From positions 1 to 38,187 of the forward strand of contig NZ_JABMCQ010000021.1 in the NCBI RefSeq assembly GCF_013179575.1: a stretch of DNA of 38,187 nucleotides, in the 5' to 3' direction. Both the position numbers and the translations under genes were made by a program. Shown here piece after piece: positions 8,445 through 17,303 of the stretch. The stretch comes from Sphingobacterium shayense (lineage in GTDB: Bacteria; Bacteroidota; Bacteroidia; Sphingobacteriales; Sphingobacteriaceae). Position 1 is the first letter of the stretch. The number at the start of each line of letters is the position of its first letter. The notes below the pieces were generated by a model. It was not told the DNA's origin and did no database searches. It saw only the letters and a list, made by a program, of their open reading frames with translations.

Positions 8445-8588
8445 CTAAGGAGTTACTATTGGACACTTTCTATCAAGAATCTCTTCTTCTTGATCCATTA
8501 ACTCACGTAATTGTGGCCATCCTGTCAATGTATTAGAAAGGACGGTTTGTGGGTGATTTACGAGTACTTGCTCTTTTAAGTTTTTCAT
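8445..8588 (-). CDS. Small 47-aa cysteine-containing peptide, putative precursor or signal
   Basis: An ATG-started ORF of 47 residues on the minus strand: it begins MKNLKEQVLVNHPQ, has a charged middle LRELMDQEEEILDRK, and ends with the short tail CPIVTP. There is one Cys, six residues from the C-terminus, and one Trp, and no classical secretion signal or GG leader site. It sits at the head of the LPLAT-like / kinase / response-regulator operon, separated from the next gene by a strong hairpin. The charged amphipathic N-terminal part followed by a short Cys-Pro tail has the look of a leader-plus-core peptide. Spurious small ORFs do occur, but start, stop, strand, operon position and the following hairpin all fit a real gene. 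No family recognised. Confidence 0.6.
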   Translation of the reverse strand: MKNLKEQVLVNHPQTVLSNTLTGWPQLRELMDQEEEILDRKCPIVTP

Positions 8589-8879
8589 AACTTTTATTGT
8601 TTTAAGTGTTACACGCGTCTAAAAGTAGAGTGGCCAATTCTTACGTTCTAGACATTGAATTGCTGTAATATCCGACTGTTTTTTAATACTGAAAAATAAT
8701 TTCGTATAGAGAAATTATGTGATATATTTACCGGTCGTTGATTTCGTAATTTAGCTTAGTAAGGCATTTTGCGATCTACGAAATTAAAAATGACGCTACC
8801 CCCGCTGAAAGTACTATGTGCGAAAAGAACATCGACTTAATACCCATTGAGTTTATATTAGATTGCCAAAACAAATGCC

Positions 8880-9908
8880 GTGAGGAAGACCTTCCATTTA
8901 ATAACGACCCCCATCTTCGGTCCAGCACTTTCGAAAGAAAGTGCTAATACCCCCACTCCGCCCCTCCTATTTAATGACGGTGATATTGTTTTTCGAAAGA
9001 ATAGAGGGAAGACCTGTATAGAACAGAGTTTCAAGGGGCGTTTAGGTTATTTACAACAGTATAACATCATAGTGGACGAAAAAGTATGCATTCCCGTTGA
9101 GGTAGACCGATCGGATTTATATGTAGGATATCTTATACACTCGAGAACCAAAATTTTGCTATCTGATTCCGAAAATCAAAACATACTCTCTCTTGATCAA
9201 GGACGAGCACGCTATGCTTATTTACCCAAAGGAAATTATAGTATGACTCTTGCAGCCGGAAAATATCAACTTTTCGGATTTTACTTCGACGTGGGGATGT
9301 TTGATGACGGAGGTGATCGAGAGTTTCCATTTCTAAAACCTCTTCTGGATGCCCACCGAAATTCCTCGACTACACCGCTAATAAGTAGAGATTTTAGTTT
9401 AGATCCGAAAACCGAGGCATATATTCACGCTTTATGCCTAAAAATAAAGACCGGGGACTTATCGAGCCAAATATATCTATTCGCTACAATGAAGGAGTTA
9501 ATAAAGCTCTCAAATACAAAAATTGAAAATCAGTATGAACCAAAAAACTACAAAATTACAATCGCCGAAGCTGCCAAAATTATCCTTGAATCAAACGTAG
9601 AAACGACAGGTGTTCGGTATAAATTAGGTGCAGTAGCCGATAGGTTAGCCATCAGTCTAAATTATTTACAAATAATTTTTAAAAGTGAAACAGGAGAGCC
9701 ACTCTCACAATTAAAAACACGTATCATCGTTGAAAAAGCGAAGCGACTAATGAGAGAGGGCAAAATGCCGAAGGAGACGTCCGACCTCTGTGGATTTGAG
9801 AACCTACCTGCCTTCTACCGATTCTTTAAACGAGAAACTCAAATGACCCCAAAAGATTATATCCAAAGCCAGACAAACGAAACTCATAATGATTCTATTG
9901 ACACCTAA
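8880..9908 (+). CDS. AraC-family transcription regulator
   Basis: A 342-residue regulator. An in-frame stop at 8859 and the absence of an ATG before residue 140 make the GTG at 8880 the best start. The N-terminal about 200 residues form a variable sensing domain without a recognised ligand class. Residues about 225-335 hold the double helix-turn-helix: VRYKLGAVADRLAISLNYLQ, then CGFENLPAFYRFFKRETQMT and PKDYI, the classic AraC/XylS ending. It is read away from the peptide/acyltransferase operon and toward the MauE-like and small secreted protein genes. It probably controls these and the SusC/SusD operon; in Sphingobacteriaceae such sets often sit together. It could also act on the divergent peptide operon across the 290-bp intergenic region. 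Confidence 0.9.
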   Translation: MRKTFHLITTPIFGPALSKESANTPTPPLLFNDGDIVFRKNRGKTCIEQSFKGRLGYLQQYNIIVDEKVCIPVEVDRSDLYVGYLIHSRTKILLSDSENQNILSLDQGRARYAYLPKGNYSMTLAAGKYQLFGFYFDVGMFDDGGDREFPFLKPLLDAHRNSSTTPLISRDFSLDPKTEAYIHALCLKIKTGDLSSQIYLFATMKELIKLSNTKIENQYEPKNYKITIAEAAKIILESNVETTGVRYKLGAVADRLAISLNYLQIIFKSETGEPLSQLKTRIIVEKAKRLMREGKMPKETSDLCGFENLPAFYRFFKRETQMTPKDYIQSQTNETHNDSIDT

Positions 9909-10115
9909 TTAAACTCTCACTGATCTGGCAATAAAATATCAAGAACAAGATAATAATGCATTGTGTTATCCTATCTAAGTTTGTTCAATAGAAATTGGCT
10001 TGTGAGAAAGTAGGTAAAGCCATAAAAAATTTACAACATCGCTACTTGCAATTTTGTTCAGGTCACAATTTTCATACTGGAGAAGCCGTTTAACGGTGTC
10101 CTTAAGATTAAAGAA

Positions 10116-10658
10116 ATGAATACATTAATAGACCAAATTCGAAATCATATCAATCTGCACGTGCGTTCTTATGAATATGCACTTTCGGTTGTTTTAGCTG
10201 CAGCAATTATCATCCTTTTTTTGAATACGGGATTAGGCAAAATAATTAATCAAACAGTGTTTTCTATTCAAATGGGTAAGCAGCCTTTACCAGTTTGGTC
10301 CCAGCCAATATTAATATACGCGCTTCCTGTTATAGAGATTTCTATTGTCTTGTTGCTCAGTATACAAAAAACGAGGCTATCGGGTTTCTTCCTGGCTACC
10401 ATCATGATGGCTATTTACACAATCTATTCATATTTAGCTTATAAAGAAGTTTACGGATACGTTATCTGCGCGTGCGGAAAAATATTCCAGCAAATGGGTT
10501 GGCGCGAACATTTTTACTTCAACACCTTATTCACCGTTATTTCCTTAGCTGGATTTTATCTTCAGCACAAAGCCAAAAAATCGAATGTCGAAATACAAAA
10601 AAGAACAAATCATACTATGCATAGCGGTTTCCGACGGGAGATCATAAATGACGATTGA
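10116..10658 (+). CDS. MauE/DoxX-like redox-associated membrane protein
   Basis: A 180-residue inner-membrane protein with four hydrophobic segments at about residues 22-40, 62-82, 88-108 and 134-149. The pair C118-x-C120 lies in the motif CACGKIFQQMGWREHFYFN, which matches the Bacteroidetes MauE-like pattern (CSCGG...LGW.EH..FN). MauE proteins are thought to handle disulfides or electrons for periplasmic partners. The neighbours support this: a secreted two-Cys protein directly downstream and a TlpA-like thioredoxin in the facing operon. The polar C-terminal tail after residue 150 is cytoplasmic or disordered. Confidence 0.8.
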   Translation: MNTLIDQIRNHINLHVRSYEYALSVVLAAAIIILFLNTGLGKIINQTVFSIQMGKQPLPVWSQPILIYALPVIEISIVLLLSIQKTRLSGFFLATIMMAIYTIYSYLAYKEVYGYVICACGKIFQQMGWREHFYFNTLFTVISLAGFYLQHKAKKSNVEIQKRTNHTMHSGFRREIINDD

Positions 10659-10803
10659 AAATAAAAGCTATACCTTTTGGAGTTGCAACAATTCAACACC
10701 ACAATCCATAGGGATTAAACAGAGTAAGACGCGAGTTACCAAGATGTATAACCAAAATTTTCACGCGATAAATAAATGTTATTAACAATTTAAATTATTC
10801 AAA

Positions 10804-11130
10804 ATGAAAAAGATTCTTAAAGCTATCCCATTTATGGCATTATTACTTGGGGTAGGCCTATTCTCCGTAAACGCAGCATTGAAAACTGAATCTACTCTCG
10901 TAGATCAAGAATGGCTTAACGATGCAAGCGATCCTACTAATCCTGACAGTTACGTTCAGGTGCCAGCTGGTACACAGAACGACTGTGAAGGAGAAAACGA
11001 GGTTTGTGTTGTGCTAGCACCTGCGGATGCTAACGGCAGGCCCGATTTCAGTGCGGTTTCAGGTTTGGAGCAAGCATTGGAGAATAGCACAGATCATCCG
11101 AACATCATTAAGGCCCCCTATAATCCTTAA
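10804..11130 (+). CDS. Small secreted protein, DUF6520-like, with a Cys pair
   Basis: A 108-residue protein with a signal peptide (KK, hydrophobic stretch AIPFMALLLGVGLFSVNA, cleavage near residue 24). The mature part is acidic and carries exactly two cysteines, C61 and C68 (NDCEGENEVCVVL), likely to form a small disulfide loop. The layout (short signal, W37, late Cys pair) matches the DUF6520 proteins common beside SusC/SusD and MauE genes in Sphingobacteriaceae. The function of that family is unknown. It lies 145 bp after the MauE-like gene and ends at a strong hairpin terminator. Confidence 0.75.
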   Translation: MKKILKAIPFMALLLGVGLFSVNAALKTESTLVDQEWLNDASDPTNPDSYVQVPAGTQNDCEGENEVCVVLAPADANGRPDFSAVSGLEQALENSTDHPNIIKAPYNP

Positions 11131-11147
11131 TCTGTTTTAAACATGAA

Positions 11148-11171
11148 AGAGCGCGAATTAACTCGCGCTCT
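11148..11171. terminator. Bidirectional terminator between converging transcripts
   Basis: A 9-bp GC-rich stem, AGAGCGCGA (11148-11156) and TCGCGCTCT (11163-11171), with a 6-nt loop; CTTTTTA follows on the plus strand. It lies between the small secreted protein gene (plus) and the end of the SusD gene (minus, stop at 11177), so it can serve both. Confidence 0.85.
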
Positions 11172-11176
11172 ACTTT

Positions 11177-12532
11177 TTAGCGAGGGTTTTGAGCTATCCC
11201 ACTGATTTGTATAACTTCTAAAGGGAGCAAGAACGTATATCGCAGATCAGAAGGAACTAACTTATAAACAGTGTTTCCAATTCTTCGCTGAATATTCTTC
11301 GCTGATCTTTCCTCCCTATTCAACCGTCGAAGGTCGGACCAACGTATTCCTCCGCGGAACAATAATTGCTTTTCCCTCTCCTTTAATATTAATTCAAGGA
11401 AATTGCTTTTCCCCATTCCCGTGTATGCTATGAAGGAGTTCTCCTTCATTCTTGTTTTCATAAAGCTGACAAGTATTTCAATCGCCTGATCGATAGATCC
11501 CAGTCTAGTCAAGCATTCGGCTCTAATAAGATAAATTTCATCCAACGCAAGGCCCCCGAATATCGACGAGTTACTTCCGTGGTATCCTCCTTTAAACCGG
11601 TAACGACCATTTTCATCCTCTACAAAGAACACATCCTTCCTTAAATCACCGTCCTCATAACCGTCAATCAACAAAGAGTCCACATAAGCGAGAGATTGAT
11701 GATGGACTCCTGAATTTGCTTGGATTACTGCATGAAAAATAACTTCGCGATTTAAAATTTCAAAGGGCATTGCAGACGATGGCTCTAAATCATTGTAATC
11801 TAAAAGTTGATCATTTATAGCAAGGCAGCTATCGGCATAACTCAATGCCGCCTGATAGTCGCCTATAATTAAATTTAAGCGAGCTAATGCTCCGTACGCA
11901 GCGTGCTTTGAAGGACGTGTGGCGATGATGCTTCGTGTGGGCAATAAGTGTACTGCGTGCGTTAAATCGTCAAAAATCAGTTCGTAGGTCTCTTTTAAAG
12001 AGGACCGAACTATCGGTTCAGTTATATCTGCGTGAATTTTTAAAGGCAGGCCATATTCGGAGTCCTCCACCCCAAGACCATAATAAGGACAAAAAAGCTG
12101 CGCCAATTGCATATATGTCCATCCTCTAAAAAAATAGGCACTGCCTTTTACTTCTGCTCGCTCTAGTTCCGTCATATCGCCTTTCTCAGCCTCATCAACC
12201 GCGTCCAAGACTACATTAGCGTAGAATATTCGCTGGTATGCGCTCGTCCAATCCTGTACGTTTTGAGCGTCCTCGTCCCAAACATAGGTATCTCTAACCT
12301 CTACGGTACGGGATAACCAATCCGCCTCGTCCAAAAAATAGTAGTCAGCTGCGATGTCGCCTGCCGCAGGGTAGTTCATTATCATTCTATCTTCATCATC
12401 CAATAATGCCTGCAAATCTCGAAGGTTATCGGGAACAGCTAAAGATCTGTCGGGTTTCTCGTCTAGATAATGCGAACATGAACATAAGAAGCCTATCCAA
12501 ACGACTAGTATAGAAATCGATTTTACTTTCAT
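11177..12532 (-). CDS. SusD/RagB-family outer-membrane nutrient-binding lipoprotein
   Basis: A 451-residue lipoprotein: N-terminal KVK, hydrophobic stretch, lipobox LCSC with the lipidated Cys most likely C19, then the typical SusD start YLDEKPDRSLAVPDNLRDLQALLDD. Middle signatures include AEVKGSAYFFRGWTYMQLAQLF and PLKIHADITEPIVRSSLKETYE, then ASAYGALARLNLI-like TPR helices. The C-terminus has GGIRWSDLRRLNRE and FLLPLEVIQ, as in other SusD proteins. It is somewhat shorter than the usual 480-600 residues. SusD caps the SusC channel and binds glycans or peptides. The gene follows SusC by 3 bp in one operon. No carbohydrate-active enzyme lies nearby, so the substrate is not predictable. Confidence 0.93.
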   Translation of the reverse strand: MKVKSISILVVWIGFLCSCSHYLDEKPDRSLAVPDNLRDLQALLDDEDRMIMNYPAAGDIAADYYFLDEADWLSRTVEVRDTYVWDEDAQNVQDWTSAYQRIFYANVVLDAVDEAEKGDMTELERAEVKGSAYFFRGWTYMQLAQLFCPYYGLGVEDSEYGLPLKIHADITEPIVRSSLKETYELIFDDLTHAVHLLPTRSIIATRPSKHAAYGALARLNLIIGDYQAALSYADSCLAINDQLLDYNDLEPSSAMPFEILNREVIFHAVIQANSGVHHQSLAYVDSLLIDGYEDGDLRKDVFFVEDENGRYRFKGGYHGSNSSIFGGLALDEIYLIRAECLTRLGSIDQAIEILVSFMKTRMKENSFIAYTGMGKSNFLELILKEREKQLLFRGGIRWSDLRRLNREERSAKNIQRRIGNTVYKLVPSDLRYTFLLPLEVIQISGIAQNPR

Positions 12533-12535
12533 AAC

Positions 12536-15500
12536 TTAAAAATTTGCTGTTAAACCTAAGGACCATATCCGTTGTAGCGGAAGCTGTCGGGTGTCTGGAT
12601 CTAGTCCGTGCTTATTCAAACGCCATAATATTCCTAAATTTCTGGCATACATTGTTACTTTGAGATCTCTAAATAGTCGTGGAGTCTTTTTCGATCGAAT
12701 ATCATAAGTCAAGTTTACGTCCTGGAGTCGGATATGATCTCCGCGTTCTACATTGATTGACGATTCTCTATAAAAATCGTCACGTCTAGCGTTCGACGGA
12801 TATATCAGGGAGGGAACGGTCGTCCACGACTCATCCCCTGGCTTTTGCCATCGGTCAGTAAAGTCCCCGTGCGAGGCAATACCATTCACAGTAAGCAGTG
12901 TCGAATAATTCACCGTTTCTCTTCTAAAATAGTAACGTCCTCTATAGGTTAGGTTTGCTGAAATCGACATTCCACGCCACGTAAAGGTATTTCGGATCCC
13001 ACCATAAAGCTCCGGAAGTGCCGATCCATGAAATAAAAGGTCATCCATAGACGCTTGCCGAGTTAAAGCAGCATAATCAGAAGATTTCTGTTCATTCAAA
13101 TAGCCGAGCGGATCGCCATTTTCTGGATCTAGCCCGGCAAACTTATAGCTCACTACTGGATATGCGGGTTGTCCTTCTATTGGAGATACGGAAACCCCTC
13201 CGCCGACCCATTGGCTAGGATTTGTTACTTCCCAGAGATATTGAACGACTCTATTCTTATTTGCCGATAGCATAAGATCGCCCGACCATTTGAGTTGTCC
13301 AATACTGGCATTACCGTGAAGTGAAAAATCGACTCCCGCGTTTCGTACAATAGCGCTGTTTAAGGTTAGAAAAGAAAATCCAGTTGTAGGATCGGCGTTA
13401 ACTATACTGAGCAAATCTGTCGCCGTCTTTCTATAAAACTCTATACTTCCGTTTAATCTATTGTTCCTGAGTCCAAACTCTAAACCAAGATTTAAAGATT
13501 CGATTTTTTCCCAACGTAGATTAGGGTTGGGCGGATTTTTAATAACCGCATATGGGAATCTCCCTACTCTACTATTTCCTCGGTATTCCAATGTGGTTAC
13601 TGCAGCTTGGCCATTGGATACATTTCCGCTAAAGCCATAGGTTCCTCGTATTTTCAGGATCGGCAGAGCGTCCATCACAAAGAACTTCTCTTTAGCTAAA
13701 TTCCATGATCCACCAATTGACCATAAAGGTGTCCACTTGTCATTTGTTTCCACCCCAAACAAGTTGGAGGCATCCCTTCTGGCACTTGCTGACAGTGTAT
13801 ACCGGTCGTCGAACGTATACGCGGCATTTGCGTATAGGGAAACAAATCGTTGTACAGAGCCAAATCCACGGTTGGGATAAAGAATGCTACTTTTAAAACC
13901 TAAGTCATCATAGATTGGAAAACGAGTAACATAATCCACGAGCCCGCTGGTTAAAATATCGTCGTTATATCCGTAAAGACGGTTACTATTACCTTCGGTT
14001 TCACTATGACGCACCTCCATTCCTCCTATTGCAATTAAACTGTTTTGTTTCCATGACCGATTAAAATTCAGTTGTCCTCGCACAGAATGCGCCGTTAAAT
14101 AAGAAAGATTCCTGTCTAATACTCCACCTGGTGGTACAGGGCGTATTACCTCATCGTCGGTTATTTGTGTAAACCGGTTTATCATATTTCGGGCATAATA
14201 GCTATCTGGACTAAAATGCTGTCTATCTGTCGTAGGCTGGTATTCATATTGGTAATAAAGCTCTGCCGTAAGTCCCTTTAATAAATCGTATCCAACCCGC
14301 CCGTTAAAAAGAATATTGTTGGTCGAGATTCTATGGTCATTTAGCTTTAATTCTTCATAGGGACGGTAACGCCAATCCAGCAAGGTTCCTCGCTGCTCAA
14401 CCTCATCGAGATAAAGGCTTCTATAATCCTTTTCAACAGCAAGTGCCTGACCCGAATCATCTACTAAACGGGCATAGGGATATAGATTTCTTCCGTTCAG
14501 CATTTGGAGGTTTGAAATTTGATTATTGCCGGTTGACAAGGAAGAAAATTTAACGCCGACGTTTAGCTGCAATTTTGAAAGTGGGCGAAAACTATTCTGT
14601 ATATTCAAATTAAGACGGGAGAAGTCGCTGCCAACCGATGTGTGATTATTTTGGTCGTACCCTAAAGAAACCAGAGCTGAATATTTCTCACCCCCACCGC
14701 TCAGTGTTGTCGAATACTGCTGATTAACCCCAATACGATAAAAATAATTGGTTAACTGATCTCGCAAATCAACTTTACTTAACTCGTCTAGCTGTGCTTC
14801 TAGTTCTGCATCCGATATTTCGCTCTTTGAATGCCTATTCAAAAGCTCTACTACAGGCGTCACCGGCGGCCGGGATGAACTGTTGTTCAACGTCGAATTA
14901 AAAACACCTTTCTCGAAAAGAAATCGTTCGACATCGATAAATTCTTTCGAAGATATTTGGGGTAAATAAAAAAGATCCGGGCGCTCGGTTATAGAAGTAT
15001 TTGCTACCAAAGAAAAACTCCAAGGGCTATTATATCGACCTCTTTTTGTCGTTATAACCAGGACGCCATTTCCAGCTTTTGCCCCCCATATGCTTGCGGC
15101 TGCGGCATCTTTGAGTAACGTTACATTTTCTACATCGTTCGGATTAATACTATTTATATCTCCCTCAAAAGGAAAGTTGTCCAATATGATTAGTGGCTTG
15201 CTATCGGTAAGGCCCAGTGAGGCAACTCCACGTACGATCATATTTTTTTCATCACCCGCTCTCTTATCGAAAAAAATACCTGGCATAATGCCATCTAGCC
15301 TGCTGATGACGTCAGCACCGATCTGTCTATTAAAAAGCTTTTCGTTCACTACTTCGAAAGAACCTGTCGCTCGCTCCTTGGGTAGCTGTTGGTACCCTGT
15401 ACTAATGATTACCTCCTCAAGCATATTCTCAGATGGACTCATTCGGATGGTAAGGGCACGTAGATCACTGTGTAGGACAACCTCCCTCTCGATCGTCAAG

Positions 15501-15754
15501 AAGCCTAGCTTTCGAACATAAAATGTATAAGCCTCTTTCTTGTTAGGCAATGGAATAGAAAATTTGCCATCCTTATCAGATACATACGATCTTTTTATAC
15601 CTTCGATCCTGATTGTTGCGTTGTCAACCGGGGAACCATCGATATTTGATACAATCACGCCAGTCACTAATCGTATTCTATGTTGAGCGAATCCTAGAGA
15701 AGTCCACAATCCGGCCAGTAAAAGGATGACGACTTGTAAAAAAAACTTATTCAT
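12536..15754 (-). CDS. SusC/RagA-family TonB-linked outer-membrane receptor
   Basis: A 1072-residue receptor with signal peptide (cleavage after GFAQ, residue 24). Residues about 28-110 form a carboxypeptidase-regulatory-like domain (SPVDNATIRIEGI, SDKDGKFSIPLP). The plug at about 115-240 carries the SusC signature (EVIISTGYQQLPKERATGSF, IRGVASL-type VRGVASLGL, NDVENVTLLKDAAAASIWG, GNGVLVITTKRG). The rest is a 22-strand barrel ending in an aromatic residue (LTANF). There is no N-terminal STN domain, so signalling to an anti-sigma factor is not indicated. The start codon overlaps the end of the TlpA-like gene by 8 bp and SusD follows by 3 bp. It imports an unknown substrate with SusD. Confidence 0.95.
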   Translation of the reverse strand: MNKFFLQVVILLLAGLWTSLGFAQHRIRLVTGVIVSNIDGSPVDNATIRIEGIKRSYVSDKDGKFSIPLPNKKEAYTFYVRKLGFLTIEREVVLHSDLRALTIRMSPSENMLEEVIISTGYQQLPKERATGSFEVVNEKLFNRQIGADVISRLDGIMPGIFFDKRAGDEKNMIVRGVASLGLTDSKPLIILDNFPFEGDINSINPNDVENVTLLKDAAAASIWGAKAGNGVLVITTKRGRYNSPWSFSLVANTSITERPDLFYLPQISSKEFIDVERFLFEKGVFNSTLNNSSSRPPVTPVVELLNRHSKSEISDAELEAQLDELSKVDLRDQLTNYFYRIGVNQQYSTTLSGGGEKYSALVSLGYDQNNHTSVGSDFSRLNLNIQNSFRPLSKLQLNVGVKFSSLSTGNNQISNLQMLNGRNLYPYARLVDDSGQALAVEKDYRSLYLDEVEQRGTLLDWRYRPYEELKLNDHRISTNNILFNGRVGYDLLKGLTAELYYQYEYQPTTDRQHFSPDSYYARNMINRFTQITDDEVIRPVPPGGVLDRNLSYLTAHSVRGQLNFNRSWKQNSLIAIGGMEVRHSETEGNSNRLYGYNDDILTSGLVDYVTRFPIYDDLGFKSSILYPNRGFGSVQRFVSLYANAAYTFDDRYTLSASARRDASNLFGVETNDKWTPLWSIGGSWNLAKEKFFVMDALPILKIRGTYGFSGNVSNGQAAVTTLEYRGNSRVGRFPYAVIKNPPNPNLRWEKIESLNLGLEFGLRNNRLNGSIEFYRKTATDLLSIVNADPTTGFSFLTLNSAIVRNAGVDFSLHGNASIGQLKWSGDLMLSANKNRVVQYLWEVTNPSQWVGGGVSVSPIEGQPAYPVVSYKFAGLDPENGDPLGYLNEQKSSDYAALTRQASMDDLLFHGSALPELYGGIRNTFTWRGMSISANLTYRGRYYFRRETVNYSTLLTVNGIASHGDFTDRWQKPGDESWTTVPSLIYPSNARRDDFYRESSINVERGDHIRLQDVNLTYDIRSKKTPRLFRDLKVTMYARNLGILWRLNKHGLDPDTRQLPLQRIWSLGLTANF

Positions 15755-17303
15755 CGGTTACCTCCTTTTCTACCACGTAACTATATTTTCCAAGCCTTAA
15801 CGATGCATTCATTAACTTTTTACGGTCAATTGGCTTATCGGAAAACACGAAGACATCCAATTGTCTGTTCTCAAGCGATACGAGCAATCCCTGTTTCCTA
15901 AGCGTCTCCATAAAAGCTGGGATATCAGCGAGCTTATCCGGAAGATCGAGATCTACCCGATAATCAATATCCGTCTCATTGATAACAAAGGGCACTGCGC
16001 TATCCTTGAGATTATTCATGACGTGGACTAAAGCGTTCAAATTGGTGGCTCTTAAATGATTGCGCGCGCCATTTTTTGAATGCCCAAAGTATACAGGCAC
16101 ACGCTTAAACGCCAAAACGCCATCCAGAATCACCCCCGCTGAGTCTACCTGCTTACGGCGCGGAATATCGGAACCGATAGCTTTTCTGATTACAAGACAA
16201 AGAAGCTCTCGCTGAATAATACAAGATTGGTACCCCGTGAAGTCTGTAAGGTCACGTAACATCCGACGTTTAATTTCATCATCCTTTGTGCTCTTTGGTA
16301 ATACATATTCATAACTATAATTAAAACGGCGGTAATCATAACCATCACGAAGGAAATCAATACTCGCTATATCGCTGAGTACAAATATTCGTCTGGAAGG
16401 CATCAACATATTGAACTGAGGACGCATCGCAATCTGAAATAGCCGTAATATTGGTCTGTTTATAAAAAATCCTCTCCTGATATCGTGGGCTTCGTCCACC
16501 ATCTCGTTAGTAGGATTAATAAAACCTTCCAAATACCCCATTAACGTTGAGTAATAGACTGGCTTATATAGCTTTCGGTCTTGAAAATTTGAGGAAAGTA
16601 GCGTTGAATCTAGGGTTGTCTGAAAAGTGGAAAGATGGTAATCCTTTTCTTCCACGAGGTTATTTAGTAGTTCATGATTGACAAAAGGTGGTTTAGTAAC
16701 TAGCTCAAGCACCCCTTCCCTATTAATAATTGCGACATGAGGCAATGTCTGATGAGGTATCAATCTTTTAAGCATGTCACCAGCGACCACTGTTTCGAAT
16801 TCCTTTTCCAACTGCCTGATTTGTGGCGACTGGGTTTTAACCAGAAAACTTTTTATATGCTGCTCGCTTTCATGTGTTACTGGCAACAAAACAATGTCAT
16901 CTGGGAAATCAGCAGCTTGTGCATGCATTTTGGGAACTGTCTGAATACAACTACGACACCATGTAGCCCAGTAATCAAAAATTATAATTTTCCCGCGGTA
17001 GTTGGCGAGTTTTACCGTTCGTGTTTTCGCATTGTGTCTAACGAGTTTTAGTGGTAGATTCCATATTTCCTTAGGCACCGTATCTCCGGGTGCCAGCGGT
17101 TGAATATTCAACCGCCCATCGGCCCCGCTGTCCTTGCGGGGCTCCTGAGCTGTCACTAGATTACTAAACAATAAAAATAAAAACACCAAAAAGAAGCTGA
17201 ATAATGTCCGGCTCGGGTTGTTCTTTGATCGGAAAAAAGCATAAAATTGGGAGGTAAGGCGCTTCAATGGCACACAGCAATCCCGTAAGCGAAATTTTTG
17301 CAT
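15747..17303 (-). CDS. TlpA-like thioredoxin-domain protein, first gene of the SusC/D operon
   Basis: A 518-residue protein with an unusually long cytoplasmic N-terminus (about 32 residues, with CC), then a hydrophobic anchor or signal at about 33-51. The thioredoxin domain runs from about residue 68 to 205, with active site C116-R-S-C119 in FDYWATWCRSC. The C-terminal 300 residues match no domain I can name; they lie outside the thioredoxin fold and contain basic stretches and a final part (PVYFGHSKNGARNHLRATNL) conserved in proteins found before SusC genes. Such TlpA-SusC-SusD operons are common in Sphingobacteriaceae. It probably keeps a periplasmic thiol partner reduced, perhaps with the MauE-like protein across the locus. 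It has an 8-bp overlap with SusC, so the two are translationally coupled. Confidence 0.85.
   Translation of the reverse strand: MQKFRLRDCCVPLKRLTSQFYAFFRSKNNPSRTLFSFFLVFLFLLFSNLVTAQEPRKDSGADGRLNIQPLAPGDTVPKEIWNLPLKLVRHNAKTRTVKLANYRGKIIIFDYWATWCRSCIQTVPKMHAQAADFPDDIVLLPVTHESEQHIKSFLVKTQSPQIRQLEKEFETVVAGDMLKRLIPHQTLPHVAIINREGVLELVTKPPFVNHELLNNLVEEKDYHLSTFQTTLDSTLLSSNFQDRKLYKPVYYSTLMGYLEGFINPTNEMVDEAHDIRRGFFINRPILRLFQIAMRPQFNMLMPSRRIFVLSDIASIDFLRDGYDYRRFNYSYEYVLPKSTKDDEIKRRMLRDLTDFTGYQSCIIQRELLCLVIRKAIGSDIPRRKQVDSAGVILDGVLAFKRVPVYFGHSKNGARNHLRATNLNALVHVMNNLKDSAVPFVINETDIDYRVDLDLPDKLADIPAFMETLRKQGLLVSLENRQLDVFVFSDKPIDRKKLMNASLRLGKYSYVVEKEVTDE

Noticed and set aside
10648-10785. 45-aa plus-strand ORF overlapping the end of the MauE-like gene
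   Set aside because: It has two Cys and an ATG overlap, but no signal peptide, no conserved look and composition typical of intergenic DNA.
15090-15521. 143-aa plus-strand ORF
   Set aside because: It lies wholly antisense to the SusC plug region, which is certain, and its Ser-rich sequence is a typical shadow.
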